Below are positions 50,793 to 57,954 of a stretch of DNA of 57,954 nucleotides, one piece after another (positions within the stretch are counted from its first letter, which is position 1; the number at the start of each line of letters is the position of its first letter). The translations under genes and the position numbers were made by a program. Source of the stretch: an uncultured Eggerthellaceae bacterium (GTDB lineage: Bacteria; Actinomycetota; Coriobacteriia; Coriobacteriales; Eggerthellaceae); the NCBI GenBank assembly GCA_947564425.1, contig CANOBU010000003.1:1-57954 (forward strand), given 5' to 3'. Below the pieces are notes generated by a model. The model ran no database searches. It was not told the origin of the DNA and saw only the letters and a program-made list of their open reading frames with translations.

Positions 50793-52545
50793 TCCCTTCC
50801 GTCCCTCTGAGGATCCAGGGGAGGAAGAGCACCGGGATCGCGGCCATCGCCGAGGGCATGCAGTAGCGGGCAAGCACCATGGGCCCCACCACGATGGAGA
50901 GGAAGAGCAGGAAGAAGGGGGCCAACGCAATCAGGAAGGCGCTCTTCTGCCGCGGATGCCATCGGCTCAGGCAGAAGCAGAACATGAAGAACGGCAGCAG
51001 GAACACCATGAAACTCGGCGAGTTGATGAAACGCAGGGGGGTGTAGTTGAGCGCCGTCTCGTATCTATGCAGCAAGGTGCGGGCCGGCGCCATGGCACCG
51101 AATGCCGCGATGCCTTCCCGGGTCGTCTCGATCCGCTCCCGCACTGCGACTTCGGGCAGCCCGTCTTGCGTATACCCCGAGAACACGGTCACGTTGTCAT
51201 CGACCCATGCCTGATTGATATTCTCGTTCAGCGTGAAGGGTTTGAAAGGCAGGAACAGCTGCATGTTGGTGCCCATGGTGGCCGTGGAATAGGCAAGGGG
51301 GTGCTGCAGCCCCATCGAGGCCCATGTGCCCAGATATGCCAGCAAGCCCGCTGAATCGGGATACCGGTAGTTGTCTTTGATGGGGTCGGCGGTGGTCAGG
51401 TCGTACAGCGCGGGGATGGCTTCGTAGGGGAGCACGCCTTCGATGGATTCACGGGCCTCGTCGCCGATCGGGGGGAGGGAGCCCTCGGATTCGAGCAGCA
51501 CGCACCGGGCGGTCTGCTGAAGGGGGCACGAGAACAGCTCTTTCGAGGGGCCGGCGGAAACGCCCCAGGCAGGCAGGACGGCCATGGCCCAGATGCCATA
51601 GACCGCCAACGGCGCGATGAGCGAGGCGAGCCAGTACGGCCTCGCAGCCTTGCCTGCGTATACCGCCATGAGGATAAGCGTTGCGTCGACGATGATAGGT
51701 GCGGTTTTACGCGTAAGCAGAAGGAAGGTGACGACCAATAGGAACGAGATGAGCCAGGCGGGCCTGCGCAGGACCTGCCCCCGGGTGCGCAGTCCCTCGA
51801 CGAGGATGACCAGGAAGGGGATCCAACCCAGGCAGAACAGCGAGTCCTTGCACATGTTCGATGCGGTATAGGGGAAGAACGGGACGAGGCACAGGATGGC
51901 GAGGCAGATGTTCGGGAGGGTCTTCGGCGGGTCGAAGGACCTGATGTAGGTGAGCACGAAGGCCATCTCTCCCGCCATGATGGTTGTCTGGAGGAGGGAA
52001 TAGGCGGCCAGGGAGACCGACTGGGACCCGAGGGCGGCACCCAGATCGAAGGTGGACCCGAATATCATCGTGGTGAGCCAGGGATGGTGGTCGTACCAGA
52101 TCCGGGGATTGCGCCATATGAGGACCTGCCAAACGGTATCCGAGTCCAACGCGCCCGGAAGATGCGGCGCGACCCAGACCATCCATGCGCAGAGGATGAT
52201 CAGGAAGTACTTCGGGAAGCAGCGCCTGACGAGGGGCTTCAGGGGGGTGCGGCCTCCCGGCTCGCCCGCCGTGCATGGGGAGGTCAGCCGGCCCATGGCC
52301 CGGAAGGCAACTCGCGCAAGCAGGTACAGGCCCAGAAAGACCAGGATGCCCGCCAGGGTAAGAGGGACTACGAGGACGCCTGTTATCCAATCGAATTCGT
52401 GGCCTTTGGGCAGCTCCAGCAGGGCATAGCCCACATAGATCAAGCAGGCATACAGGCAAAGGAGCGTCGTCAGAAGGGCGAACAGGAGGCATCCGGCATC
52501 CACCCTGCCCTTCGAAAGAAGGGGGCGCTCGGATGCGTGTTCCAT
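50767..52545 (-). CDS. Large polytopic membrane protein, DUF6020-like
   Basis: A 592-residue protein with about 12 hydrophobic segments. The N-terminal part has LIYVGYALLELPKGHEFDW and the central region has WVAPHLPGALDSDTVWQVL and YDHHPWLTTMIFG, resembling the DUF6020 group of bacterial membrane proteins seen in actinobacteria, which recall lipid-linked-sugar glycosyltransferases (a luminal Asp after helix 1-2). A large extracytoplasmic part between helices (about residues 325-500) is visible. No function is proven. Its C-terminal GKSRIRRLI is encoded by the palindromic repeat at 50732-50792, so the true original end may differ. It is a single gene between the repeat and rnpB. Confidence 0.65.
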   Translation of the reverse strand: MEHASERPLLSKGRVDAGCLLFALLTTLLCLYACLIYVGYALLELPKGHEFDWITGVLVVPLTLAGILVFLGLYLLARVAFRAMGRLTSPCTAGEPGGRTPLKPLVRRCFPKYFLIILCAWMVWVAPHLPGALDSDTVWQVLIWRNPRIWYDHHPWLTTMIFGSTFDLGAALGSQSVSLAAYSLLQTTIMAGEMAFVLTYIRSFDPPKTLPNICLAILCLVPFFPYTASNMCKDSLFCLGWIPFLVILVEGLRTRGQVLRRPAWLISFLLVVTFLLLTRKTAPIIVDATLILMAVYAGKAARPYWLASLIAPLAVYGIWAMAVLPAWGVSAGPSKELFSCPLQQTARCVLLESEGSLPPIGDEARESIEGVLPYEAIPALYDLTTADPIKDNYRYPDSAGLLAYLGTWASMGLQHPLAYSTATMGTNMQLFLPFKPFTLNENINQAWVDDNVTVFSGYTQDGLPEVAVRERIETTREGIAAFGAMAPARTLLHRYETALNYTPLRFINSPSFMVFLLPFFMFCFCLSRWHPRQKSAFLIALAPFFLLFLSIVVGPMVLARYCMPSAMAAIPVLFLPWILRGTEGKSRIRRLI

Positions 52546-52663
52546 CGCCTTCCCCTCTCCTTACGCGATTCGCCTCGTCCACAGGGCTGACCCGGGAGCC
52601 ATCCCCGTGCGATATTCAGCATTTAATCACAATATCTTTCCGCGATGGCACACCGAAGGAATT

Positions 52664-53000
52664 CGAGTGGGCCGGTAAGCCGGGTTCTGTCGTTGGACGG
52701 CCATTTATCTAGGGTCCGCGTCGCCGCGGGCCTCGAGCACGCAACCCGGATGCACGGCGGGCCACCGTATGGCATCCCTATTTGCGCTTGCTCCGGATGG
52801 GGTTTGCCAAGCCGCCGCATTGCTGCGACGCTGGTGCGCTCTTACCGCACCGTTTCAGCTTTTCTCCCGCCGAAGCGGGGGAGTCTTCTTTTCTGTGGCA
52901 CTTTCCGTCGGGTCGCCCCGCCCAGCCGTTAGCTGGCATCCTGCCCTTCGGAGCCCGGACTTTCCTCGTGCTGCGCACGCGGCCGCCTGGCCCACTCAGG
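52664..53000 (-). ncRNA. rnpB: RNase P RNA
   Basis: The minus strand shows the catalytic RNA of RNase P, which trims the 5' ends of pre-tRNAs. The 5' part has the universal GAGGAAAGTCCGGGCTC, and the centre has GAGCGCACCAGC. ACAGAACCCGGCTTAC is near the 3' end. The ends pair perfectly as helix P1: GAGTGGGCC (5') with GGCCCACTC (3'). The layout is the bacterial type A. Its likely promoter has TACAAT on the minus strand at 53012-53007, placing the start near 53000. Ends are estimated to within a few bases. Confidence 0.95.
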
Positions 53001-53006
53001 TATGCT

Positions 53007-53012
53007 ATTGTA
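53007..53012 (-). promoter_or_regulatory. -10 element of rnpB
   Basis: TACAAT read on the minus strand, about seven bases before the predicted 5' end of the RNA. No clear -35; TTCCCA lies at 16 bases. Confidence 0.5.
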
Positions 53013-53043
53013 GCAAAGCCGAGCAGGCTGGGAAGCTTGGGCG

Positions 53044-53100
53044 GACCGGGGCAGCCGGGCAACCGGGCAGCCCGAAGAACCGGGAGAGCCGGGACAGCTG
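53044..53100. repeat. Degenerate short tandem repeat
   Basis: The motif CCGGG recurs at eight- to nine-base steps (CCGGGGCAG, CCGGGCAA, CCGGGCAG, then CCGGGAGAG and CCGGGACAG). It lies between the rnpB promoter and the thiamine pyrophosphokinase gene. Confidence 0.5.
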
Positions 53101-53129
53101 AAGAATCCGAGCAGGTCGAGGAGGTATCT

Positions 53130-53768
53130 ATGGCAACCTGCGCCCTGGTGGCAGCAAGCGATTTCAACGCGGGGCATTTCCAGGCCGCTTATAGGGCGGG
53201 CTGCTTCGATGCCGTTATCGCGGCCGATGGCGGCTTCGCGCACCTGCAGCGCCTGGGCATCGTTCCCGCCATCGCCCTGGGCGATTTCGATTCGCTGGGC
53301 TCTGTGCCTACGGACTGCCCGGTGCGGGTCTTTCCGACCCACAAGGATAAGAGCGATATGCAGATCGCTTTCGAATATGCGGCCGAGCAGGGCTTCGACG
53401 AAGTGGTTGCCTATGGCGTGCTGGGCGGCCGCCTGGACCACACCCTGGCGAACATCCAGCTTATGGCCGCCTTCGCCGAGCGCGGCATGGCGGTTTCGGC
53501 GGTGCACCTCGATTGCCAGCTGCGCTATGTGGTGGGCCCCGCGCGCTACGAGCTGCCCCCGCTGCCGAAGGGCACCGTATCGGTGTTCTCGCTGGTGCCC
53601 GCTGCGACGGGGGTGACGGAGCGCGGGCTGGAATACCCCCTCGACGACGCCACGTTGACCGACCGCACCACCTGGGGCCTCTCCAACGAGCTGATCGGCG
53701 CCCCGGCCAGCGTAGCCGTGGAAACCGGCACGCTGCTGGTTTTCCATCCGCTGGCCTTCCCCTCGTAG
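53130..53768 (+). CDS. thiN: Thiamine pyrophosphokinase
   Basis: A 212-residue enzyme of the TPK family. AADGGFAHLQRLGIVPAIALGDFDS binds the nucleotide and magnesium (DFDS), followed by THKDKSDMQIAFEYA and GVLGGRLDHTLAN. It pyrophosphorylates thiamine to thiamine diphosphate with ATP. The family is usual in Gram-positives, unlike ThiL, which uses thiamine phosphate. ATG 53130 follows GAGGAGG; the frame is open upstream through rnpB. The adjacent TPP riboswitch belongs to thiC. Confidence 0.92.
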   Translation: MATCALVAASDFNAGHFQAAYRAGCFDAVIAADGGFAHLQRLGIVPAIALGDFDSLGSVPTDCPVRVFPTHKDKSDMQIAFEYAAEQGFDEVVAYGVLGGRLDHTLANIQLMAAFAERGMAVSAVHLDCQLRYVVGPARYELPPLPKGTVSVFSLVPAATGVTERGLEYPLDDATLTDRTTWGLSNELIGAPASVAVETGTLLVFHPLAFPS

Positions 53769-53798
53769 GGCCTTCGGCGCTGCTGCGTTAGGATGGAT

Positions 53799-53889
53799 GC
53801 GGGGAGCTTGCAGGATACGGCAGGCTGAGAGGAGGCGCGACCCGCCTCGACCCATGGAACCTGTTGGATAATGCCATCGAAGGGAGCGC
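53799..53889 (+). promoter_or_regulatory. TPP riboswitch upstream of thiC
   Basis: The conserved aptamer runs from GGGGAGC (53801) through CTGAGA (53824-53829), the variable hairpin GAGGCG...CGCCTC, GAACCTGTTGGATAATGCC to the 3' GAAGGGAG (53879-53886). The 3' strand of the aptamer also contains the ribosome-binding AAGGGAG of thiC, so binding of thiamine diphosphate would hide it and block translation. Confidence 0.93.
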
Positions 53890-53891
53890 CT

Positions 53892-55271
53892 ATGACTGCG
53901 CAGACCGCTGCGGCTGTCCCGGAGCGCCGAACTAGCGCCGGGGCCCCGCCCACGCCCGTCACCCAGATCGACTTCGCCCGTGCCGGTACCGTTACGCCGC
54001 AGATGGCCGCCGTGGCCGCTGCCGAGGGCCGCGACCCCGAGGCCATCCGCGAGGCCGTGGCCGCCGGCCGCATCGCCATCCCGGCCAACATCAACCACAC
54101 GGCTTTGGTGCCGGCCGGCGTGGGCTCGACCCTCGACGGCGTGCCGCTGTCCACGAAGGTGAACGTGAACCTGGGCATATCGGGCGACCTGGCCGACGAG
54201 GCCGCCGAGTGGCAGAAGGTGGCCGTGGCCCTGGAGCTGGGTGCCGATGCCATCATGGATCTGTCGAACTCCGGCAAGACGCGCCCCTTCCGCACGCAGC
54301 TCATCGCGAAATCGCCGGCCATGGTGGGCACCGTTCCCATGTACGATGCGCTGGGCTATCTGGAGAAGGCGCTCGTGGCCATCGAGCCCCGCGATTTCCT
54401 GGATGTGGTGCGGGCCCATGCCGAGGACGGGGTCGACTTCGTTACCATCCACGCCGGCATGAACCGCCGGGTAATCGATTCGTTCAAGGAAACCGGCCGC
54501 CTGACCGGCATCGTATCGCGGGGCGGCTCCCTCATATTCGCCTGGATGGAGGCCACCGGCCGCGAGAACCCCTTCTACGAGTACTACGACGAGGTGCTGG
54601 AGATCCTGCACGAATACGACGTATGCATATCGCTGGGCGATGCCATGCGGCCCGGCAGCGGCTACGACGGCACCGATGCCGCCCAAGTGGCCGAGCTGGT
54701 GGAGATAGGGAAGCTGACCCAACGGGCCTGGGACGCCGGCGTGCAGGTGATGGTGGAGGGTCCCGGCCACATGGCCCTGGACGAGATAGCCGCCAATATG
54801 AAGCTGCAGAAGCGCCTGTGCCACCAGGCGCCCTTCTATGTGCTGGGGCCGCTGGTGTGCGATATCGCCCCGGGCTACGACCACATAACGGCCGCCATCG
54901 GCGGGGCTGTGGCGGCTTCGTCGGGGGCGGATTTCCTCTGCTATGTGACCCCGGCCGAGCATCTGCGCCTGCCCGATGCCGATGACGTGCGGGAAGGGCT
55001 GGTGGCAACGAAGATCGCCGCCCACGCTGCCGATATCGCCAAAGGGGTGCCTGCGGCCCGGGAGCGCGATAACCGCATGGGCGATGCAAGGCGGCGCGTG
55101 GCCTGGGACGAGATGTTCGACCTGGCGATCGACCCGGCCCGCGCCCGGTCCATCTTCGAGAGCGCTCCGCCCGCCACCGAGGGCACCTGCACCATGTGCG
55201 GGAAGATGTGCGCCATGAAGACCGTGAACGACATCATGGACGGCTTGGCCGTGCAGCTGGGCGCCGAATAG
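53892..55271 (+). CDS. thiC: Phosphomethylpyrimidine synthase (short form)
   Basis: A 459-residue radical SAM-type enzyme that rearranges AIR to HMP-phosphate, the pyrimidine of thiamine. It has the family core GEGGVDFVTIHAGMN-type (here EDGVDFVTIHAGMNRR), LYECGP-type (VMVEGPGHMALDE) and FLCYVTPAEHL. The C-terminal cluster motif is CTMCGKMC, with three cysteines spaced CX2CX3C, one residue shorter than the E. coli form; short ThiC proteins of anaerobes show this. It lacks the N-terminal extension of the 630-residue ThiC. Regulated by the riboswitch directly upstream. Confidence 0.95.
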   Translation: MTAQTAAAVPERRTSAGAPPTPVTQIDFARAGTVTPQMAAVAAAEGRDPEAIREAVAAGRIAIPANINHTALVPAGVGSTLDGVPLSTKVNVNLGISGDLADEAAEWQKVAVALELGADAIMDLSNSGKTRPFRTQLIAKSPAMVGTVPMYDALGYLEKALVAIEPRDFLDVVRAHAEDGVDFVTIHAGMNRRVIDSFKETGRLTGIVSRGGSLIFAWMEATGRENPFYEYYDEVLEILHEYDVCISLGDAMRPGSGYDGTDAAQVAELVEIGKLTQRAWDAGVQVMVEGPGHMALDEIAANMKLQKRLCHQAPFYVLGPLVCDIAPGYDHITAAIGGAVAASSGADFLCYVTPAEHLRLPDADDVREGLVATKIAAHAADIAKGVPAARERDNRMGDARRRVAWDEMFDLAIDPARARSIFESAPPATEGTCTMCGKMCAMKTVNDIMDGLAVQLGAE

Positions 55272-55328
55272 GCGGCATCCATCGGGGCGCCGGCAGCGGG
55301 CCGGCGGTACCGATGGTTTAGAATAGCC

Positions 55329-55415
55329 GCGGGGAGCTTGCGGGATGCGGCAGGCTGAGAGGAGGTGCGCTACACCTCGACCCATGGAACCTGTTGGATA
55401 ATGCCATCGAAGGGA
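55329..55415 (+). promoter_or_regulatory. TPP riboswitch upstream of thiM
   Basis: Nearly identical to the first: GGGGAGC (55331), CTGAGA (55354-55359), variable hairpin GAGGTG...CACCTC, GAACCTGTTGGATAATGCC and GAAGGGAG. The hairpin has changed GC to TA pairs on both sides (G-C to T-A in GAGGTG/CACCTC) so it remains paired. AAGGGAG is also the ribosome site of thiM. Confidence 0.93.
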
Positions 55416-55421
55416 GAAGCT

Positions 55422-56255
55422 ATGGAACCGAACGATCTATCCGAAGCGCTGGGGAACGTGCGCCGCAGCACGCCGCTCGTCCACTGCATCACGAACTACG
55501 TTACGGTGAACGATTGCGCCAACGGGCTGCTGGCCATAGGCGCAAGCCCCATCATGAGCGATGAGCCGCAGGATGTGGCGGATATCCAGCGCATCTGCGG
55601 CGCCCTGGTGCTGAACATCGGCACGCTGAACGAGCGCTCCATCGAGGGAATGCGCATCGCCGCCGCCACGGCCGGGGAATGCGGGCACCCCATCGTACTG
55701 GACCCCGTGGGAGCCGGGGCATCGGCGTTGCGCACCCAGACGGCGGGCATGCTGCTGGATTCCTTTGATGTGGCCGTCGTGCGCGGCAACATGTCGGAGA
55801 TAAGGGCCCTGGCCGGTGCGGCCTCCTGCACGCGCGGCGTGGATGCCAGTCCCCAGGATGCCGTGACCGAGGAGGGGCTGGCCCAAGCCGCCGCCTTCGC
55901 CCGCGATTTCGCCGCCCGCACGGGGGCCGTGGTGGCCATCACGGGCGCTATCGATGTGGTCGCCGATGCTGCGCGGGCCTTCGCCGTGCGCAACGGGACA
56001 CCGCTCATGGGGAAGATGACCGGTGCCGGATGCGTGCTCACCTGCGTGGTGGGGGCATTCGCCACGGCGAACCCGGGCGATGGGCTGACCGCCGCCGTGG
56101 CCGCCGTGGCCGCCATGGGGTCGGCCGGCGAGATGGCGGCCGCCCGCATGCAGCCGGTGGACGGCAACGGCAGCTTCCGCACCTACCTGCTGGATGCGTT
56201 GACCAACATAAACGGCGAGGCCCTGCAGGCCATCGCGAAGGTGCAGGAGCTCTAG
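55422..56255 (+). CDS. thiM: Hydroxyethylthiazole kinase
   Basis: A 277-residue enzyme. The N-terminal LVHCITNYVTVNDCANGLLAIGASPIMSDEPQD is diagnostic, followed by VLDPVGAGAS (nucleotide-binding) and GKMTGAGCVLTCVVGAF (the catalytic cysteine/anion hole). It phosphorylates hydroxyethylthiazole to salvage the thiazole half of thiamine. ATG 55422 stands just after the riboswitch. A run of genes thiM-thiE-thiD follows, giving an operon under the same switch. The thiazole synthesis genes (thiG, thiF, thiS, thiO) are absent here, so salvage may be the main route. Confidence 0.95.
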   Translation: MEPNDLSEALGNVRRSTPLVHCITNYVTVNDCANGLLAIGASPIMSDEPQDVADIQRICGALVLNIGTLNERSIEGMRIAAATAGECGHPIVLDPVGAGASALRTQTAGMLLDSFDVAVVRGNMSEIRALAGAASCTRGVDASPQDAVTEEGLAQAAAFARDFAARTGAVVAITGAIDVVADAARAFAVRNGTPLMGKMTGAGCVLTCVVGAFATANPGDGLTAAVAAVAAMGSAGEMAAARMQPVDGNGSFRTYLLDALTNINGEALQAIAKVQEL

Positions 56256-56285
56256 GCTTCCGGCGGGAAGCGGGAAGGGGGGTCT

Positions 56286-56942
56286 ATGCCTAAGGAATAC
56301 ACGCGCGCGGAGCTGCGGCGCGCCCTGCGCCTGTATGCGGTAACCGACAGGGCATGGCTGGGCGGCCGCACCCTGCAGGATTGCGTGAGCGATGCCATCG
56401 CCGGCGGCGTCACCTTCGTGCAATTGCGCGAGAAGGATGCCCCCCGTTTCGAGGCGCTGCCCCTGGCCCGGGACTTGCAGGCCATCTGCGCGCAGGCCGG
56501 GGTGCCCTTCGTGGTGAACGATGATCTGGAGCTGGCCTTGGAGGCCGGGGCCGACGGTGTGCACCTGGGCCAGGACGACATGGATTGCGCCGAAGCGCGG
56601 GCCATCCTGGGTCCCGAGCGCATAATCGGGGTATCGGTGCAGACCGAGGAGCAGGCTCTGCGGGCCGCCGATGCGGGGGCCGACTACTTAGGGGTGGGAG
56701 CGCTGATGCCCACGCCCACGAAGCCCGACGCCGTGGATGTGACCAAGGTCGAGCTTGCGGCCATCTGCGCGGCGGCCGATCTGCCCATCGTGGGCATCGG
56801 CGGCCTGAATGCGCAGACCATCGGTGATTTCGCCGGTTTGGGGCTGGATGGGGTAGCCGTGGTATCGGCCCTGTTCGCCGCCGACGACTGTAAGGCCGCA
56901 GCCTGGGAGCTGCGCCGCGCCATCGAAGAGGTGCGGCTATGA
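56286..56942 (+). CDS. thiE: Thiamine-phosphate synthase
   Basis: A 218-residue TIM-barrel enzyme that couples HMP-diphosphate and thiazole phosphate to thiamine phosphate. YAVTDRAWLGGRTL, FVQLREKD, FVVNDDLELALEAGADGVHLGQDDM, ADYLGVGALMPTPTK and PIVGIGGLN are all family motifs (magnesium and phosphate binding). The start follows GGGGGGTCT. It overlaps thiD by four bases (ATGA), so the two are coupled. Confidence 0.95.
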   Translation: MPKEYTRAELRRALRLYAVTDRAWLGGRTLQDCVSDAIAGGVTFVQLREKDAPRFEALPLARDLQAICAQAGVPFVVNDDLELALEAGADGVHLGQDDMDCAEARAILGPERIIGVSVQTEEQALRAADAGADYLGVGALMPTPTKPDAVDVTKVELAAICAAADLPIVGIGGLNAQTIGDFAGLGLDGVAVVSALFAADDCKAAAWELRRAIEEVRL

Positions 56943-57724
56943 GGTCGGTGCTCACCATCGCCGGGTCCGACTCCAGCGGCGGGGCGGGCATCCAGGCCGA
57001 TATGAAGACCATCGCCGCCCACCATCTGTTCGCCCAGTCGGCCATCACGGCGCTCACGGCCCAGAACACCACCGGCGTGATGGATGTGATGGATGTGCCG
57101 CCGGAGTTCATCGCGGCGCAGATCGATGCGGTATTCGCCGATATACGCCCCGATGCCGTGAAGGTGGGCATGGTGTCGTCGCCCGGCGCTGCCCAGGCCA
57201 TCGCCGAGGGGTTGGTGCGCTGGGAGGCCGCCGATATCGTGGTTGATCCGGTGATGGTGGCCACCAGCGGGTCTGCCTTGGCCGGCGATGCCGCCGTGGC
57301 GGCGGTGCGCGAGCAGCTGATTCCGCTGGCAATCGTGATCACCCCCAACCGCGACGAGGCCCAGGTGCTGGCCGGCCGTCCCATCGCCGATGCCGCCGAC
57401 CAGGAGGCTGCGGCTGCGGCCATAGCCCGCGATACGGGGACTGCGGTGCTGGTGAAGGGCGGCCACAACGCCAACGATGCCAACGATGTGCTGGCTTTGC
57501 CTACGGGCGAGGTCCGCTGGTTCGAAGGACGGCGCATAGGCAACCCCAATACCCACGGGACCGGCTGCACCCTGTCCAGCGCCATCGCCTGCGGGCTGGC
57601 CCAGGGGCAGCTGCTGCCCGAGGCCATCCGCAGCGCCAAACGGTACCTGGAGGGCGCCCTGGCGGCCCAGCTGGATCTCGGCCGCGGCTCCGGGCCTTTG
57701 GACCACCTGTACATGCTGGGTTAG
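56939..57724 (+). CDS. thiD: Hydroxymethylpyrimidine/phosphomethylpyrimidine kinase
   Basis: A 261-residue ribokinase-like enzyme that phosphorylates HMP and HMP-phosphate. It starts VLTIAGSDSSGGAGIQADMKTI, has DPVMVATSG and ends with NTHGTGCTLSSAIACGLA, with the catalytic aspartate region GTG. It is the last gene of the riboswitch-controlled operon. A GC-rich hairpin lies 30 bases after its stop. Confidence 0.95.
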   Translation: MRSVLTIAGSDSSGGAGIQADMKTIAAHHLFAQSAITALTAQNTTGVMDVMDVPPEFIAAQIDAVFADIRPDAVKVGMVSSPGAAQAIAEGLVRWEAADIVVDPVMVATSGSALAGDAAVAAVREQLIPLAIVITPNRDEAQVLAGRPIADAADQEAAAAAIARDTGTAVLVKGGHNANDANDVLALPTGEVRWFEGRRIGNPNTHGTGCTLSSAIACGLAQGQLLPEAIRSAKRYLEGALAAQLDLGRGSGPLDHLYMLG

Positions 57725-57752
57725 GGGTTGCGCGAGAGGACACGGGGCTTTA

Positions 57753-57779
57753 GGGGCTGCCGTGCGCTGCCGCAGCCCC
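57753..57779 (+). terminator. Hairpin after thiD
   Basis: GGGGCTGC (57753-57760) pairs with GCAGCCCC (57772-57779) around an 11-base loop. No U-tract follows, so it may be a weak or Rho-type end. Confidence 0.45.
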
Positions 57780-57823
57780 CGCGCCGTCTGTAGAAGAATT
57801 GTGGCGGCAGCCGTGATTTCTTC

Positions 57824-57852
57824 TTGACGAACAGGGCGGCCTTCCGTAATAT
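57824..57852 (+). promoter_or_regulatory. Promoter of the tRNA-Gln gene
   Basis: TTGACG (57824-57829), a 17-base spacer and TAATAT (57847-57852) form a strong promoter about 50 bases upstream of the tRNA. Confidence 0.75.
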
Positions 57853-57902
57853 ATTCACTCGCGCTTGCGTTTCCGTAAGGGAATGCGACATCGGAATGTC
57901 GA

Positions 57903-57954
57903 TGGGGTGTCGTCTAATGGCAGGACAGCGGTTTCTGGTGCCGTATGTGAGGGT
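57903..57954 (+). tRNA. tRNA-Gln (anticodon CTG), cut at the right edge
   Basis: The first 52 bases show the acceptor strand TGGGGTG, a D arm, and the anticodon arm GCGGT-TTCTGGT-GCCGT with anticodon CTG (decodes CAG, glutamine). The T arm and 3' end lie outside the window. Confidence 0.9.

Overview
The window reads as chromosomal DNA of a high-GC anaerobic actinobacterium, most likely a gut Coriobacteriia (Eggerthellaceae-like). The inference rests on strong G/C third positions, a respiratory set combining a membrane-bound [NiFe] hydrogenase, cytochrome bd and an F-type ATP synthase, an MtrAB-like two-component pair, and large apparent open frames opposite real genes. No rRNA, phage, insertion sequence or CRISPR array is visible. 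Coding density is high and most genes lie on the + strand.

Layout. 1-3.9 kb: a small membrane protein, a secreted Kelch-type propeller protein and glucose-6-phosphate isomerase. 4.0-7.8 kb: hydrogenase maturation genes hypF-hypC-hypD. 7.8-8.2 kb: an intergenic array of palindromic repeats. 8.2-10.7 kb: cydAB. 10.8-16.1 kb: envelope and potassium-uptake functions (CmpB-like membrane protein, CBS/CorC protein, PspC protein, secreted lysozyme-like protein, two TrkA proteins). 16.2-18.9 kb, minus strand: purB and a Tat-exported propeller-like protein. 19.1-21.9 kb: response regulator, sensor kinase and a small winged-helix protein. 22.5-28.2 kb: hydrogenase structural genes (small subunit, large subunit, cytochrome b), a small membrane protein, the maturation protease, and a convergent larE. 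28.4-32.2 kb: a radical SAM enzyme, a GtrA protein and an acyl-CoA ligase. 32.4-43.2 kb: GH25 lysozyme, queF, purC, a coiled-coil membrane protein, two FAD proteins, a Sua5/YrdC protein, an alpha/beta hydrolase, glpK, rpiB and a dCMP deaminase. 43.3-50.4 kb: a complete atp operon. 50.6-53.0 kb: a second palindromic repeat array, a polytopic membrane protein and RNase P RNA on the minus strand. 53.1-57.7 kb: thiamine genes with two TPP riboswitches. The right edge cuts a tRNA-Gln.

Function. HypF, HypC and HypD build and carry the Fe(CN)2CO group. HyaA/HyaB/HyaC-type proteins would oxidise H2 outside the membrane and pass electrons through cytochrome b to quinone. Cytochrome bd can reoxidise quinol with O2, and the ATP synthase uses the resulting proton gradient. 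HypE, HypA and HypB must be encoded elsewhere. ThiC, ThiM, ThiE, ThiD and thiamine pyrophosphokinase make and salvage thiamine diphosphate.

The least explained material is non-coding: (1) a family of about 60-nt palindromes clustered at two loci about 42 kb apart, one of which forms the 3' end of a gene; (2) three long inverted repeats with 27-34 nt arms behind genes; (3) a nested dyad with direct repeats between the lysozyme gene and queF; (4) two promoters so close to start codons that leaderless mRNAs are predicted. I found no convincing new multi-gene system. The hydrogenase neighbourhood, with larE and an uncharacterised membrane protein, is the most interesting protein context.
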